Assembly: GCA_020722405.1 (NCBI GenBank)
Contig: DYKW01000016.1
Span: forward strand, 1 to 6,697
DNA from: Anaerolinea thermophila
Lineage (GTDB): Bacteria > Chloroflexota > Anaerolineae > Anaerolineales > DRKV01
Length of the DNA: 6,697 nt
Direction: 5' to 3'
The notes under the pieces are model-generated. The model saw nothing but the letters and a program-made list of their open reading frames with translations. It did not search any database and had not been told where the DNA came from. A program made the translations under genes and the position numbers. Shown here one piece after another: positions 1-6,299 of this stretch; position 1 is the stretch's first letter, and each line of letters opens with the position of its first letter.

Positions 1-24
1 GACTACCAGACTATCCGACTACCA
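1..24. repeat. GACTANNN octamer tandem repeat (3 units)
   Basis: Three consecutive 8-bp units read GACTACCA, GACTATCC and GACTACCA. The first five bases are constant and the last three vary. The period of 8 does not fit a reading frame. The array may begin before the window. It lies just beyond the 3' end of the minus-strand MFS gene. The same unit, in the same orientation, returns at the other end of the window (6661-6697). Confidence 0.75.
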
Positions 25-50
25 AGCGAAAAATCTTTCGTCCCTGTCTT

Positions 51-1271
51 TTATGTTGTGGCAGGTTGCGGTTGTTTTTCACCTACGCGCAGCATGAACA
101 GGCCGGCCAGCGCCATGAAAATTGCCGAGAAGATGAACATGATGCGGTAGTTTTGATCGGTCAGGTCAATGAGAATGCCCACTACTTGCGGGCCGGCGAT
201 GGCCGCGATATTGGAGGCCAGGTAGTACAGCCCGGTGAAGGCCCCGATATTGTGGTCGCCGCCCACGTCGTACACCATGGGTAATGAGTTGACGTTGATG
301 AGCGCCCAAAAGATACCACCCAACACCAGAAGAACAATCAGCATGGCCTGGTTGGTAATCAGCAGGCCGTAGAGGAAGAGTACCAGCAGGCCGGCAATGC
401 CTACCAGGATGACGCGCCGCCGTCCAAAGCGTGTGGCCAGCAATCCACTGGGGAGGGCGAAAATTACAAAGGTCAGCGCCAGTCCGGAAGTCAGGATGCT
501 CATGCGGCCTTCATTGATGCCCAGGGTATATTTTCCAAAGGAGGAAATCCAGGTTTCGAGGGCGTTGTAGCCGATGAACCAACTCAAGATCGCCAGCAGA
601 ATCAGCAAGCCGGAGCGGTCGGAGGCGTTGACCACCTGTCGCAGGTGGTCGAGGAAGGCGCCTTTTTCATCGGATGCGGCTTGTTCGGCGTAGTCTTGTG
701 GCTCTCGGATGAACAAAATTACCAGGCCGATGGCAACCACCATCACCAGCGCGCCAAAGGCAAAGGGCGGGATGCGTCCCATTTTGTACAGCGTGCCGCC
801 GACCAGGAAAGCCAGGATGGCGCCCAGGCCGCCCATCAGGTTGATGATGCCGTTGGCGGTGCTGCGCTGCTTGGAGGGGTACAAATCACCCAGCAAGGCC
901 ACGGTGGGGGAGCGGAAGAGCGCCATGCAGACGTTGGTGACGAGCACGGCCAGCATGATGCCCATCACGGTGCGCATAGCGGGAATCATGACAAAGAACA
1001 GTGCGGCCAGCGGGGCGCCGACCAACATCCAGGGCTTGCGCCGTCCCAGGCGGGTGCGGGTTTGATCGGAACGTTCTCCAACGATGGGCTGCACGAACAT
1101 GTTGAGGTAGTTGTCCCAGGTCATCACGAAGCCCACGGCAGTAGCAGAAAGGCCTAATTCCTTGAGGAAGATGGGCACGTAATTGTTGAAGATCGGCCAG
1201 ATTAGACTGATACCGAAGAAGCCAAAACCAAGCAAAAAGGTGCGGGTATAGGGGAATTTGGAATCGTTCAT
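51..1271 (-). CDS. MFS transporter, SLC45/GPH-like (probable sugar or glycoside carrier)
   Basis: This 406-residue integral membrane protein has about 12 hydrophobic segments, the normal length for the Major Facilitator Superfamily. The loop between TM2 and TM3 carries GERSDQTRTRLGRRKP (65-80), a form of MFS motif A with the D-x-T-R-T-R-x-G-R-R-x-P pattern seen in SLC45 and sucrose/H+ symporter relatives. TM4-TM5 holds ALLGDLYPSKQRSTANG (125-141), also typical of that group. A charged cytoplasmic loop at about 190-220 separates the halves. In the second half, the motif-A position (GLLATRFGRRR, 276-286) lacks the acidic residue. The likely role is proton- or ion-coupled uptake or export of a sugar-like solute, but the substrate cannot be read from sequence. 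The start ATG lies 7 nt after the trmD stop. A GAGG ribosome site overlaps that stop (1277-1280), so translation is probably coupled to trmD. Family is sure, substrate unknown. Confidence 0.92.
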   Translation of the reverse strand: MNDSKFPYTRTFLLGFGFFGISLIWPIFNNYVPIFLKELGLSATAVGFVMTWDNYLNMFVQPIVGERSDQTRTRLGRRKPWMLVGAPLAALFFVMIPAMRTVMGIMLAVLVTNVCMALFRSPTVALLGDLYPSKQRSTANGIINLMGGLGAILAFLVGGTLYKMGRIPPFAFGALVMVVAIGLVILFIREPQDYAEQAASDEKGAFLDHLRQVVNASDRSGLLILLAILSWFIGYNALETWISSFGKYTLGINEGRMSILTSGLALTFVIFALPSGLLATRFGRRRVILVGIAGLLVLFLYGLLITNQAMLIVLLVLGGIFWALINVNSLPMVYDVGGDHNIGAFTGLYYLASNIAAIAGPQVVGILIDLTDQNYRIMFIFSAIFMALAGLFMLRVGEKQPQPATT

Positions 1272-1276
1272 GGAGG

Positions 1277-1280
1277 CCTC
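1277..1280 (-). promoter_or_regulatory. Shine-Dalgarno of the MFS gene overlapping the trmD stop
   Basis: On the minus strand the junction reads TGAGGCCTCCATG. The trmD stop TGA shares bases with GAGG, which sits 5 nt before the MFS start. This supports the MFS start chosen and suggests that ribosomes finishing trmD help to start the carrier. The site lies in an 8-bp palindrome, GAGGCCTC (1273-1280). Confidence 0.6.
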
Positions 1281-1980
1281 ATTTGTATGTGGTTTGTTGT
1301 TGGGATTCGTCGAGCAAGTCTGGGCGGCGCTCGCGAGTGCGTTTCAATGCTTGTTCTTGTCGCCAGTGTGCAATGCGGGCGTGGTTGCCGGAGAGCAGCA
1401 CGTCCGGCACGCGCCAAGAGCGAAATTCTGCCGGGCGGGTGTAGTGGGGGTATTCCAGCAGGCCGGTAGCGTGAGAATCGTTTTGGGCGCCATCTTCGGC
1501 ACCCAGTACCCCGGGGGTGAGCCGAGAGACGGCGTCGATAACCACCAAGGCGGCCAGTTCGCCACCGGTGAGCACGTAGTCGCCAATCGAGATTTCATCC
1601 GTTACCAGGTGTGCGCGTACGCGTTCATCCACGCCCTCGTAGTGGCCGCACAGCAAGGCCAGGCGGGGGTGTTGTGCCAGTTCGGCTGCCACACGCTGCG
1701 TGAATGGGCGTCCCTGGGGGGTCATGAGGATGACGGGACCGTTCGGTGGCGTACCCAGTACACCCTCCACGGCTGCGAAAATCGGCTCGGGTTTCATCAC
1801 CATACCGCTGCCGCCGCCGTAGGGCACGTCATCGGTCATGCGGTGGCGGTTGGTGGCCCAATGACGGATGTTGTGCAGCCGCACTTCAATCAAGCCCTGC
1901 TGGGCGGCGCGCTTGAGGATACTACTTTTCAAATAAGGAAGTAGAGATTCGGGGAACAGGCTGAAGACATCGAAACGCAT
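1279..1980 (-). CDS. trmD: tRNA (guanine-N1-)-methyltransferase TrmD
   Basis: TrmD transfers a methyl group from S-adenosylmethionine to N1 of G37, next to the anticodon, in tRNAs with G36. This prevents +1 frameshifting, and the enzyme acts in the cytoplasm as a dimer. The 233-residue protein begins MRFDVFSLFP and carries the family signatures in order: PYGGGSGMVMKPEP (53-66), CGHYEGVDERV (111-121) and DEISIGDYVLTGGE (128-141), which build the SPOUT trefoil-knot cofactor pocket. R153 and D168 align with the residues I recall as catalytic Arg154 and Asp169 of proteobacterial TrmD. GLLEYPHYTRP (173-183) and LLSGNHARIAHWR (195-207) follow in the tRNA-binding C-terminal domain. It looks complete, though its C-terminus is shorter than the roughly 255 residues of E. 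coli. No rpsP, rimM or rplS lies beside it, unlike the common arrangement. It is probably cotranscribed with the MFS gene downstream. Confidence 0.97.
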   Translation of the reverse strand: MRFDVFSLFPESLLPYLKSSILKRAAQQGLIEVRLHNIRHWATNRHRMTDDVPYGGGSGMVMKPEPIFAAVEGVLGTPPNGPVILMTPQGRPFTQRVAAELAQHPRLALLCGHYEGVDERVRAHLVTDEISIGDYVLTGGELAALVVIDAVSRLTPGVLGAEDGAQNDSHATGLLEYPHYTRPAEFRSWRVPDVLLSGNHARIAHWRQEQALKRTRERRPDLLDESQQQTTYK

Positions 1981-1986
1981 GACATC

Positions 1987-2015
1987 ATTCTAGCCGCTAT
2001 TTGCACGCAATGCAA
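1987..2015 (-). promoter_or_regulatory. Predicted trmD promoter, leaderless spacing
   Basis: On the minus strand a -10 TAGAAT (1987-1992, 5 of 6 consensus matches) lies 17 bp after a weak -35 TTGCAT (2010-2015, 3 of 6). Only 6 nt (1981-1986) separate the -10 from the trmD ATG, so the expected start of transcription falls on or beside the start codon. No convincing Shine-Dalgarno is visible there, which fits a leaderless mRNA. This is a prediction from sequence only. Confidence 0.5.
2001..2015. promoter_or_regulatory. Inverted repeat TTGCA-N5-TGCAA, possible operator
   Basis: A perfect 5-bp inverted repeat with a 5-bp centre covers the -35 element and part of the spacer of the predicted trmD promoter. 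It lies upstream of the divergent TPR promoter. A dimeric regulator could bind here. No regulator is encoded nearby and short palindromes of this size also arise by chance. Confidence 0.25.
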
Positions 2016-2039
2016 GCAGTTTTGGATGTTTTGCGGCGC

Positions 2040-2069
2040 TTGACGGTTGATTTGTGGCGGTGGTAAGAT
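2040..2069 (+). promoter_or_regulatory. Predicted promoter of the TPR gene pair, leaderless spacing
   Basis: A -35 TTGACG (2040-2045, 5 of 6 matches) and a -10 TAAGAT (2064-2069, 4 of 6) are separated by 18 bp. The -10 ends 7 nt before the ATG at 2077, so transcription would start at about the start codon. This argues against the upstream TTG at 2047 and ATG at 2068, because both would lie before or within the -10. Confidence 0.5.
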
Positions 2070-2076
2070 GGGAAGC

Positions 2077-3288
2077 ATGTATCTAAAAGGAAGTCAATGG
2101 AGTTTACGACGCCGCAGGCGACGTCGCAGGCCGTTGTTGATCGTAATCCTGGTGATTTTGATTTTGGCGTTCAGTTACCTCAACTTTTTTGTGGTGCCTG
2201 ATACGCCCCCGCTTTTTATCCCCACGCCTACGCCGACGCGGGCGCCGGAGTCATATATCACGGAGGCTGAACAAGCCTTTCAGGAGGGCCGTCTGAACGC
2301 GGCGATTGAAGCCTATCAGCAGACTATTCTGGTGGATCCGGCGAATCGTGCCAATTATGTGGCGCTGGCGCGTGTCCAGGCATGGGCTGGTCAATACGAG
2401 GAGGCGCTCAAAAACGCTGAACTCTCGCTCCTGGGGAATGAAAATTATGCCCTGGGACACGCCGTGCGTGCTTGGGTGCTCAATTTCATGGGGCGCTCGC
2501 CAGATGCTGAGGGCGAAATTCTGCAAGCCCTGGATGCCGAGCCGGATAACCCACTTTTTCTAGCATACCAGGCCGAAATTTTGATAGATAGAGGTGACTT
2601 TGGAGACTTAGAAATGGCCATCGAGGCCTCCCGGCAAGCGGTTGAACTCGGCCCTACGCTTTTCGAGGCGCACCGGGCGCGCGGTTACGTGCTTTTGTAT
2701 ACGACGAACTACCAGGAAGCACTGGACGAATTCGAGATTGCCAAGAATATCAACGAAAAAATTCCGGAACTCTATTTGAATATCGGGCGTGCCTACCGCT
2801 TTCTGGGAGATTACAGCGCTGCAATTAGCGCCTTTCAGCGCGCGGACGCGCTCAATCCGTTGGATGATATACCGGATACTGAAATGGCGCGCACGTATGC
2901 GCAGCAAGGCCAGTTTGGCAGTGCAATCCGTGCTGCACAGACTGCCTTGCGGGATGCACCTACCAACCCCTACCGTTATGGCAATCTGGGGCTGATGTAC
3001 TATGAAAACAATGAATACGACAAGGCCATCGACAATCTGGCAATTGCTATTCACGGGGGCACCACGCCTGAGGGATACGTGGTAGAAGGGATACCGTTGG
3101 ATTACGGTTTCCCAGCCCAGTACTATTACACCTATGGGTTAGCCCTGGCTCGCGGCAACCGTTGTGAAAAAGCCATCCCAATCTTTCGGGCGCTATTGAC
3201 GGTCGTCTCTGCCGATGAAACGGCGGTTTTCAACGCCAACGAGGGCTTGTCCATTTGTGGTGAAATTGCGCCTACCCCAACACCCTGA
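2077..3288 (+). CDS. Membrane-anchored TPR repeat protein, first of a paralogous pair
   Basis: This 403-residue protein has a basic N-terminus with eight consecutive arginines (11-18), then one hydrophobic segment (about 19-40). A Pro/Thr linker, PPLFIPTPTPTRAPES (44-59), leads into about nine tetratricopeptide repeats from residue 60 to about 380. Examples start near 60, 94, 195, 230, 265, 298 and 348, with the usual A/G-Y/F-A-P pattern. It ends APTPTP. The arginine block should keep the N-terminus in the cytoplasm and place the repeats outside the membrane as a protein-binding scaffold. Its only cysteines, C363 and C394, match two in the next gene's product and could form a disulfide. I chose ATG 2077 over TTG 2047 and ATG 2068 because a -10 box lies just before it and the paralog also begins MY-. 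No enzymatic domain is seen and the specific role is unknown. Confidence 0.88.
   Translation: MYLKGSQWSLRRRRRRRRPLLIVILVILILAFSYLNFFVVPDTPPLFIPTPTPTRAPESYITEAEQAFQEGRLNAAIEAYQQTILVDPANRANYVALARVQAWAGQYEEALKNAELSLLGNENYALGHAVRAWVLNFMGRSPDAEGEILQALDAEPDNPLFLAYQAEILIDRGDFGDLEMAIEASRQAVELGPTLFEAHRARGYVLLYTTNYQEALDEFEIAKNINEKIPELYLNIGRAYRFLGDYSAAISAFQRADALNPLDDIPDTEMARTYAQQGQFGSAIRAAQTALRDAPTNPYRYGNLGLMYYENNEYDKAIDNLAIAIHGGTTPEGYVVEGIPLDYGFPAQYYYTYGLALARGNRCEKAIPIFRALLTVVSADETAVFNANEGLSICGEIAPTPTP
2107..2130 (+). repeat. 12-bp tandem duplication encoding the Arg8 run
   Basis: CGACGCCGCAGG (2107-2118) is followed directly by CGACGTCGCAGG (2119-2130), with one mismatch. In frame, each copy encodes four arginines (residues 11-18 of the first TPR protein). 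The polyarginine block therefore probably grew by slippage or duplication of one 12-bp unit. Confidence 0.8.
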
Positions 3289-3321
3289 TTGCGTGTAGCG
3301 TGGGTGTGGTTTGGCTTTTAC

Positions 3322-3324
3322 AGG
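3322..3324 (+). promoter_or_regulatory. Weak Shine-Dalgarno of the second TPR gene
   Basis: AGG, within CAGGTAAAAAATATG, lies 8 nt before the ATG at 3333. The A-rich stretch between them would be easy for ribosomes to reach. It supports 3333 rather than the in-frame GTG at 3300, which has no ribosome site and would add 11 residues absent from the paralog. Confidence 0.45.
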
Positions 3325-3332
3325 TAAAAAAT

Positions 3333-4694
3333 ATGTATCGTTCTGAACGTCCACTTACCGGTCGTCAACCGACGTTTCGACGCGCGGAGCGTGGAAGTTC
3401 ATACCGCGTCCTGCTATGGATGTTTCTTATCCTAGCCGCGTTGTGGATGTTGATCCAACTCAACCAGCCCAATGGCGCCGTCCAGCCCCTGTTTTTACCC
3501 ACGCCAACGGCTACCCGTACTGCGAATTCCTTCATCCAGGAAGCCCAGGCGTATGCGCAGGCCGGGCGGATAGATGACCCCAACTCGGAAGATGACGCCA
3601 TTGGCGCTTATCAACGGGCAATTGCCATTGCGCCAAACAACGTCCAGGCACGCGTTGAATTGGCGCGCTTGCTGACCTATTCCTCTGCTCTGATGTCAAC
3701 CACCGAGCAGCGTCGTGCCCGCTTGGAGGAAGCCCAGCGTTGGATAGAGGAGGCGGCCCAACTAGCGCCGGATAACAGCGATGTCTACGCGGTGTATGCC
3801 TTTGTGCTTGATTGGAGTGCTTCGCCGACCCTGTACGGTAGTGAGAAGGCGCAAGAATTCTTGCTGATGGCGGAGCGCGAGGCCGCGCAGGCACTGGTCA
3901 TCGACCCGAACAATCCCCTGGCGCTGACGTTCTACGCTGAAGTGCTGATTGATTTGCAAAAGTGGAGCGACGCCCAGCAAAATATCGAAACAGCGATGCG
4001 TACTGCGCCAAATCTGATGGATGCGTATCGGGTGTATGGGTATGTGCTGGAATCGCAGCGGGCTTATAGCGCGGCGATCGAGCAGTACACCAAGGCCAGC
4101 AAACTTGCGCCGAATATGACGTTTTTGTACCTGTCTATCGGGCTGAATTACCGCACCCTGGCGCTCAAGGCGACAGCCGGAGAGGTCGCCGACAACCTGT
4201 ATGGACAAGCCCTGGAGAATTTCGAACGCGCGGCCAAAATCAACGAAGCGCTGGGCATCCGTGACCCGCTACCCTATTTGCACATCGCCAAAACGTACAG
4301 TCAAATGGGCCAATTTTTCGTCGCCGCTCGCAATGCCGAAAAAGCGCTCACTTACAACCCTGCGGATGCCAACACTTACGGACAATTGGGCATTATTTAT
4401 GTCAAATCGCGCAATTACGAGGGGGCGTTGCCGGTGCTGAAGTGTGCCGTGCTGGGTTGTACGGCTGCCGAGAACAAGGAGGCTACGGGAAACGAGGTCG
4501 CCATCCAGCCTTTGCCGCTTTCGTCCGTGGAGGTGGCGTTCTATTACCTGCAGTATGGCTCGGTGTTGGCAGCGCTGAATCAGTGTGACCAGGCCTTGCC
4601 GGTGTTGGATATGGTCAGCCAGGCCTATCCCGATGATGCGCTGTTGCAGAGCATTATTCAGGAGAACTACAATATCTGTAACATTTCCCGTTGA
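3333..4694 (+). CDS. Membrane-anchored TPR repeat protein, second of a paralogous pair
   Basis: This 453-residue protein has the same plan as the preceding gene product. A basic N-terminus (1-25) is followed by one hydrophobic segment (about 26-43), the linker QPLFLPTPTATRTANS (51-66), and tetratricopeptide repeats from about 67 to 440. Close matches to the first protein include NPL-LTFYAEVLID (194-207), AYRVYGYVL (231-239), FLYLSIGLNYR (264-274), IAKTYSQMGQF (318-328) and TYGQLGIIY (348-356). Extra segments at about 117-135 and 160-180 make it about 50 residues longer. C418 and C449 match C363 and C394 of the first protein, and C371 and C376 form an extra close pair. The 44-nt gap and shared strand suggest one operon and an old tandem duplication. 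It probably sits on the outer face of the membrane as a scaffold. Its partners and process are unknown. Confidence 0.88.
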   Translation: MYRSERPLTGRQPTFRRAERGSSYRVLLWMFLILAALWMLIQLNQPNGAVQPLFLPTPTATRTANSFIQEAQAYAQAGRIDDPNSEDDAIGAYQRAIAIAPNNVQARVELARLLTYSSALMSTTEQRRARLEEAQRWIEEAAQLAPDNSDVYAVYAFVLDWSASPTLYGSEKAQEFLLMAEREAAQALVIDPNNPLALTFYAEVLIDLQKWSDAQQNIETAMRTAPNLMDAYRVYGYVLESQRAYSAAIEQYTKASKLAPNMTFLYLSIGLNYRTLALKATAGEVADNLYGQALENFERAAKINEALGIRDPLPYLHIAKTYSQMGQFFVAARNAEKALTYNPADANTYGQLGIIYVKSRNYEGALPVLKCAVLGCTAAENKEATGNEVAIQPLPLSSVEVAFYYLQYGSVLAALNQCDQALPVLDMVSQAYPDDALLQSIIQENYNICNISR

Positions 4695-4795
4695 ATTTAG
4701 GGTTCGTCCAAAATTTACTCCCTTTTTGGGGGCATACCTGGCGTTGGGAATTTGTCCACAGATGGCGCAGACTGTCTTGGTGTCGAAAAGCCTTG

Positions 4796-4856
4796 ACGCA
4801 AAGCCGCTAAGGCGCAAAGCCTTTAACCTTTCCTTTGTATCTTTGGGCTTTTGTGG
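4796..4856. repeat. Inverted array of 3+3 octamers; possible bidirectional terminator
   Basis: Left arm: ACGCAAAG, CCGCTAAG, GCGCAAAG (4796-4819). A 13-bp centre follows (4820-4832). Right arm: CTTTGTAT, CTTTGGGC, TTTTGTGG (4833-4856). The AAAG/CTTT cores face each other, so RNA from either strand could form a long, mismatched hairpin helped by G-U pairs. It sits between the converging second TPR gene and the phosphoesterase gene, where a two-way terminator would be useful. No clear U-tract follows, so the terminator role is uncertain, but the octamer structure itself is plain. Confidence 0.5.
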
Positions 4857-4910
4857 CGAGATTTTTATTGCGCCCTATGGTCTCCCCCGGCATGTCCTAC
4901 AGAGAAAAGG

Positions 4911-6275
4911 TCATGGCTTCCATCCCAGATTGCCGTTCCAGACTTCGAAGGGACGCCCTTTGCGTTCATCGCCCTGGTAGAAGGCCAAGAACGTCATGGT
5001 GTGGCGGGGAACAAAGCGTGGGTAGGTGCTTTTGGCGAGTGTCATGGCGTGTATGGCGTGCCAGGTGCCGCTGTTGAAGTATATCTGTGAGAGTTTTTTC
5101 TCGTCTGATAGTTCGTACACTTCCAGTGGCACGATTTCTGGCTCGTGGGTGTGTCCGTAGACCACATAATTTGCCCAGCCCTCTCGAATAGCCGGCTCGT
5201 TGAGTGCGTGACGGGCAAAGGAGACTTCGCCATTCCAGAATTTCTGGTAAAAGGTCTCGGCAATGTTGCTAAAGCTTCGCAAGGAAGTCAGGCGTGAGAG
5301 AAAGAGCACACTTTGCATAAAGTCTACCCGATCAAGGGGGTAAAGGGTGTCGTAACGGCGAATAAACGGGTTTTCAATGAATTTGGCCGCCAATTCGTCC
5401 CAGGTTGCTTTAATGGCTTCTTGTTGGGTTGAGTTGCATGAGGCACGTGCCAGGGCGTGAATCCAAACTGGAACGAGGAGGCTGGGGCGCACGTTGGCGA
5501 TTTCACGTAGTCCAAGCGTAAATTCTGATGGCAGTTCATCGCCGAAACGGCGTTCAATTTCAACCGGAAAGCGATTGACCAGTTCGACGACCACTGCGTC
5601 TCCCAGGGTGGCAGCATCACGTCCGGCTTGAGGATCGTAGTTGAAGCCGTCGTAAATGTCGCCGTGGCGCGGGTACAGTCGGTGCGCCAGGCAAATAGCC
5701 TGGAGTGCTGGGGTTTCTTCAATGGCGTGTGGAAAAGGCGTTATGGGATTGGCCAACCCCAGGGCCTCGACAACTTCGCTGCGCAGGGCATCCCAGGCGG
5801 TGCCGGGCAGATGGAAATACCAATCGTGGTTGCCAACCATATAGTGGATGTGTACCCGTACCGGCAGGCGCTTTGCATTCATGGCCGGGCGACCACTGGC
5901 GGTAGCCGGTGGCAAGGTGATTTTCTCGCCGGTGCTCATGTGCTTTAACACCGCAAAGGATTCAGCATTGCGGGCCAAAATGGCACGGTTAATGCTGTTG
6001 ATTTTGTTGATGAAAGTCGGGTCTTGTGGCGAATCCCAGGGATGCACATGTTGTGGCGATTCGTCTACCCATTGGGTAGAGAGCAGGTGATCGAAGATAT
6101 CGCCCAGTAAGATCAGGTGAATTTCCTCAATCGGGCGGTAATGGTCATCACTGTGCCATGAGGCAGCATAGGCCATATCACGCAGGTGTTCGGCAAAAAT
6201 TGAGAAGGCATCTGTCGCGATGGTCGTGCCGGTACTTCCATCCGTCAGATGCAGATCGGAGATGACGGCCAGCAT
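4911..6275 (-). CDS. Calcineurin-like metallophosphoesterase with large helical insert
   Basis: This 454-residue protein carries the dinuclear-metal phosphoesterase motifs in order: D-L-H (D7, H9), LLGDIFD (56-62, D59), GNHDWYF (148-154, N149, H150), RHGDIYD (203-209, H204 as probable metal ligand) and GHTHEPE (374-380, H375, H377). NSGTW (401-405) follows, as is common after the last motif. The set is complete, so it should be an active hydrolase of a phosphate mono- or diester. It has no signal peptide or membrane segment and is probably cytoplasmic. The core family is usually 230-300 residues. The extra length comes mainly from residues 62-140 and a largely helical stretch between motifs IV and V (about 215-365). 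The general look is closest to LpxH/UDP-2,3-diacylglucosamine-type hydrolases, but size and inserts make that function unsafe to assign. The start is fixed by a strong AAAGGAG site. Confidence 0.92.
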   Translation of the reverse strand: MLAVISDLHLTDGSTGTTIATDAFSIFAEHLRDMAYAASWHSDDHYRPIEEIHLILLGDIFDHLLSTQWVDESPQHVHPWDSPQDPTFINKINSINRAILARNAESFAVLKHMSTGEKITLPPATASGRPAMNAKRLPVRVHIHYMVGNHDWYFHLPGTAWDALRSEVVEALGLANPITPFPHAIEETPALQAICLAHRLYPRHGDIYDGFNYDPQAGRDAATLGDAVVVELVNRFPVEIERRFGDELPSEFTLGLREIANVRPSLLVPVWIHALARASCNSTQQEAIKATWDELAAKFIENPFIRRYDTLYPLDRVDFMQSVLFLSRLTSLRSFSNIAETFYQKFWNGEVSFARHALNEPAIREGWANYVVYGHTHEPEIVPLEVYELSDEKKLSQIYFNSGTWHAIHAMTLAKSTYPRFVPRHTMTFLAFYQGDERKGRPFEVWNGNLGWKP

Positions 6276-6281
6276 GGGAAA

Positions 6282-6288
6282 CTCCTTT
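6282..6288 (-). promoter_or_regulatory. Strong Shine-Dalgarno of the phosphoesterase gene
   Basis: The minus strand reads AAAGGAG, then 6 nt, then ATG (6273-6275). This is the only strong ribosome site in the window. It shows that the organism does use Shine-Dalgarno initiation, in contrast to the predicted leaderless starts of trmD and the first TPR gene. Confidence 0.75.
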
Positions 6289-6299
6289 GAATGTGAAAG

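Noticed and set aside
27..40. CGAAA-aatc-TTTCG hairpin as terminator of the trmD-MFS unit
   Set aside because: The 5-bp stem is AT-rich and no T-run follows on the minus strand, so it is too weak to call.
645..1157. Open frames on the plus strand opposite the MFS gene (for example 645-1157 and 709-1065)
   Set aside because: Their products are low-complexity His/Gln/Gly-rich or Arg/Pro-rich and lack family motifs. They mirror the codon pattern of the well-supported MFS gene.
1258..1944. 228-codon open frame on the plus strand opposite trmD
   Set aside because: trmD is unmistakable on the other strand with all its motifs. The opposite frame has no recognisable domain or ribosome site.
2047..2076. 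Upstream starts for the first TPR gene (TTG 2047, ATG 2068)
   Set aside because: They would lie between or within the predicted -35 and -10 and add a cysteine-containing MICGGGKMGS not matched in the paralog. They remain possible if the promoter call is wrong.
3762..4208. Minus-strand open frames opposite the TPR genes (2608-3054, 3762-4208, 4269-4817)
   Set aside because: They lie opposite convincing TPR coding sequence, have no ribosome sites and no domain signature.
4585..4980. Plus-strand frame running from the second TPR gene across the convergent spacer
   Set aside because: It starts out of frame inside the TPR gene, reads through the octamer array and ends inside the phosphoesterase gene. 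There is nothing protein-like about it.
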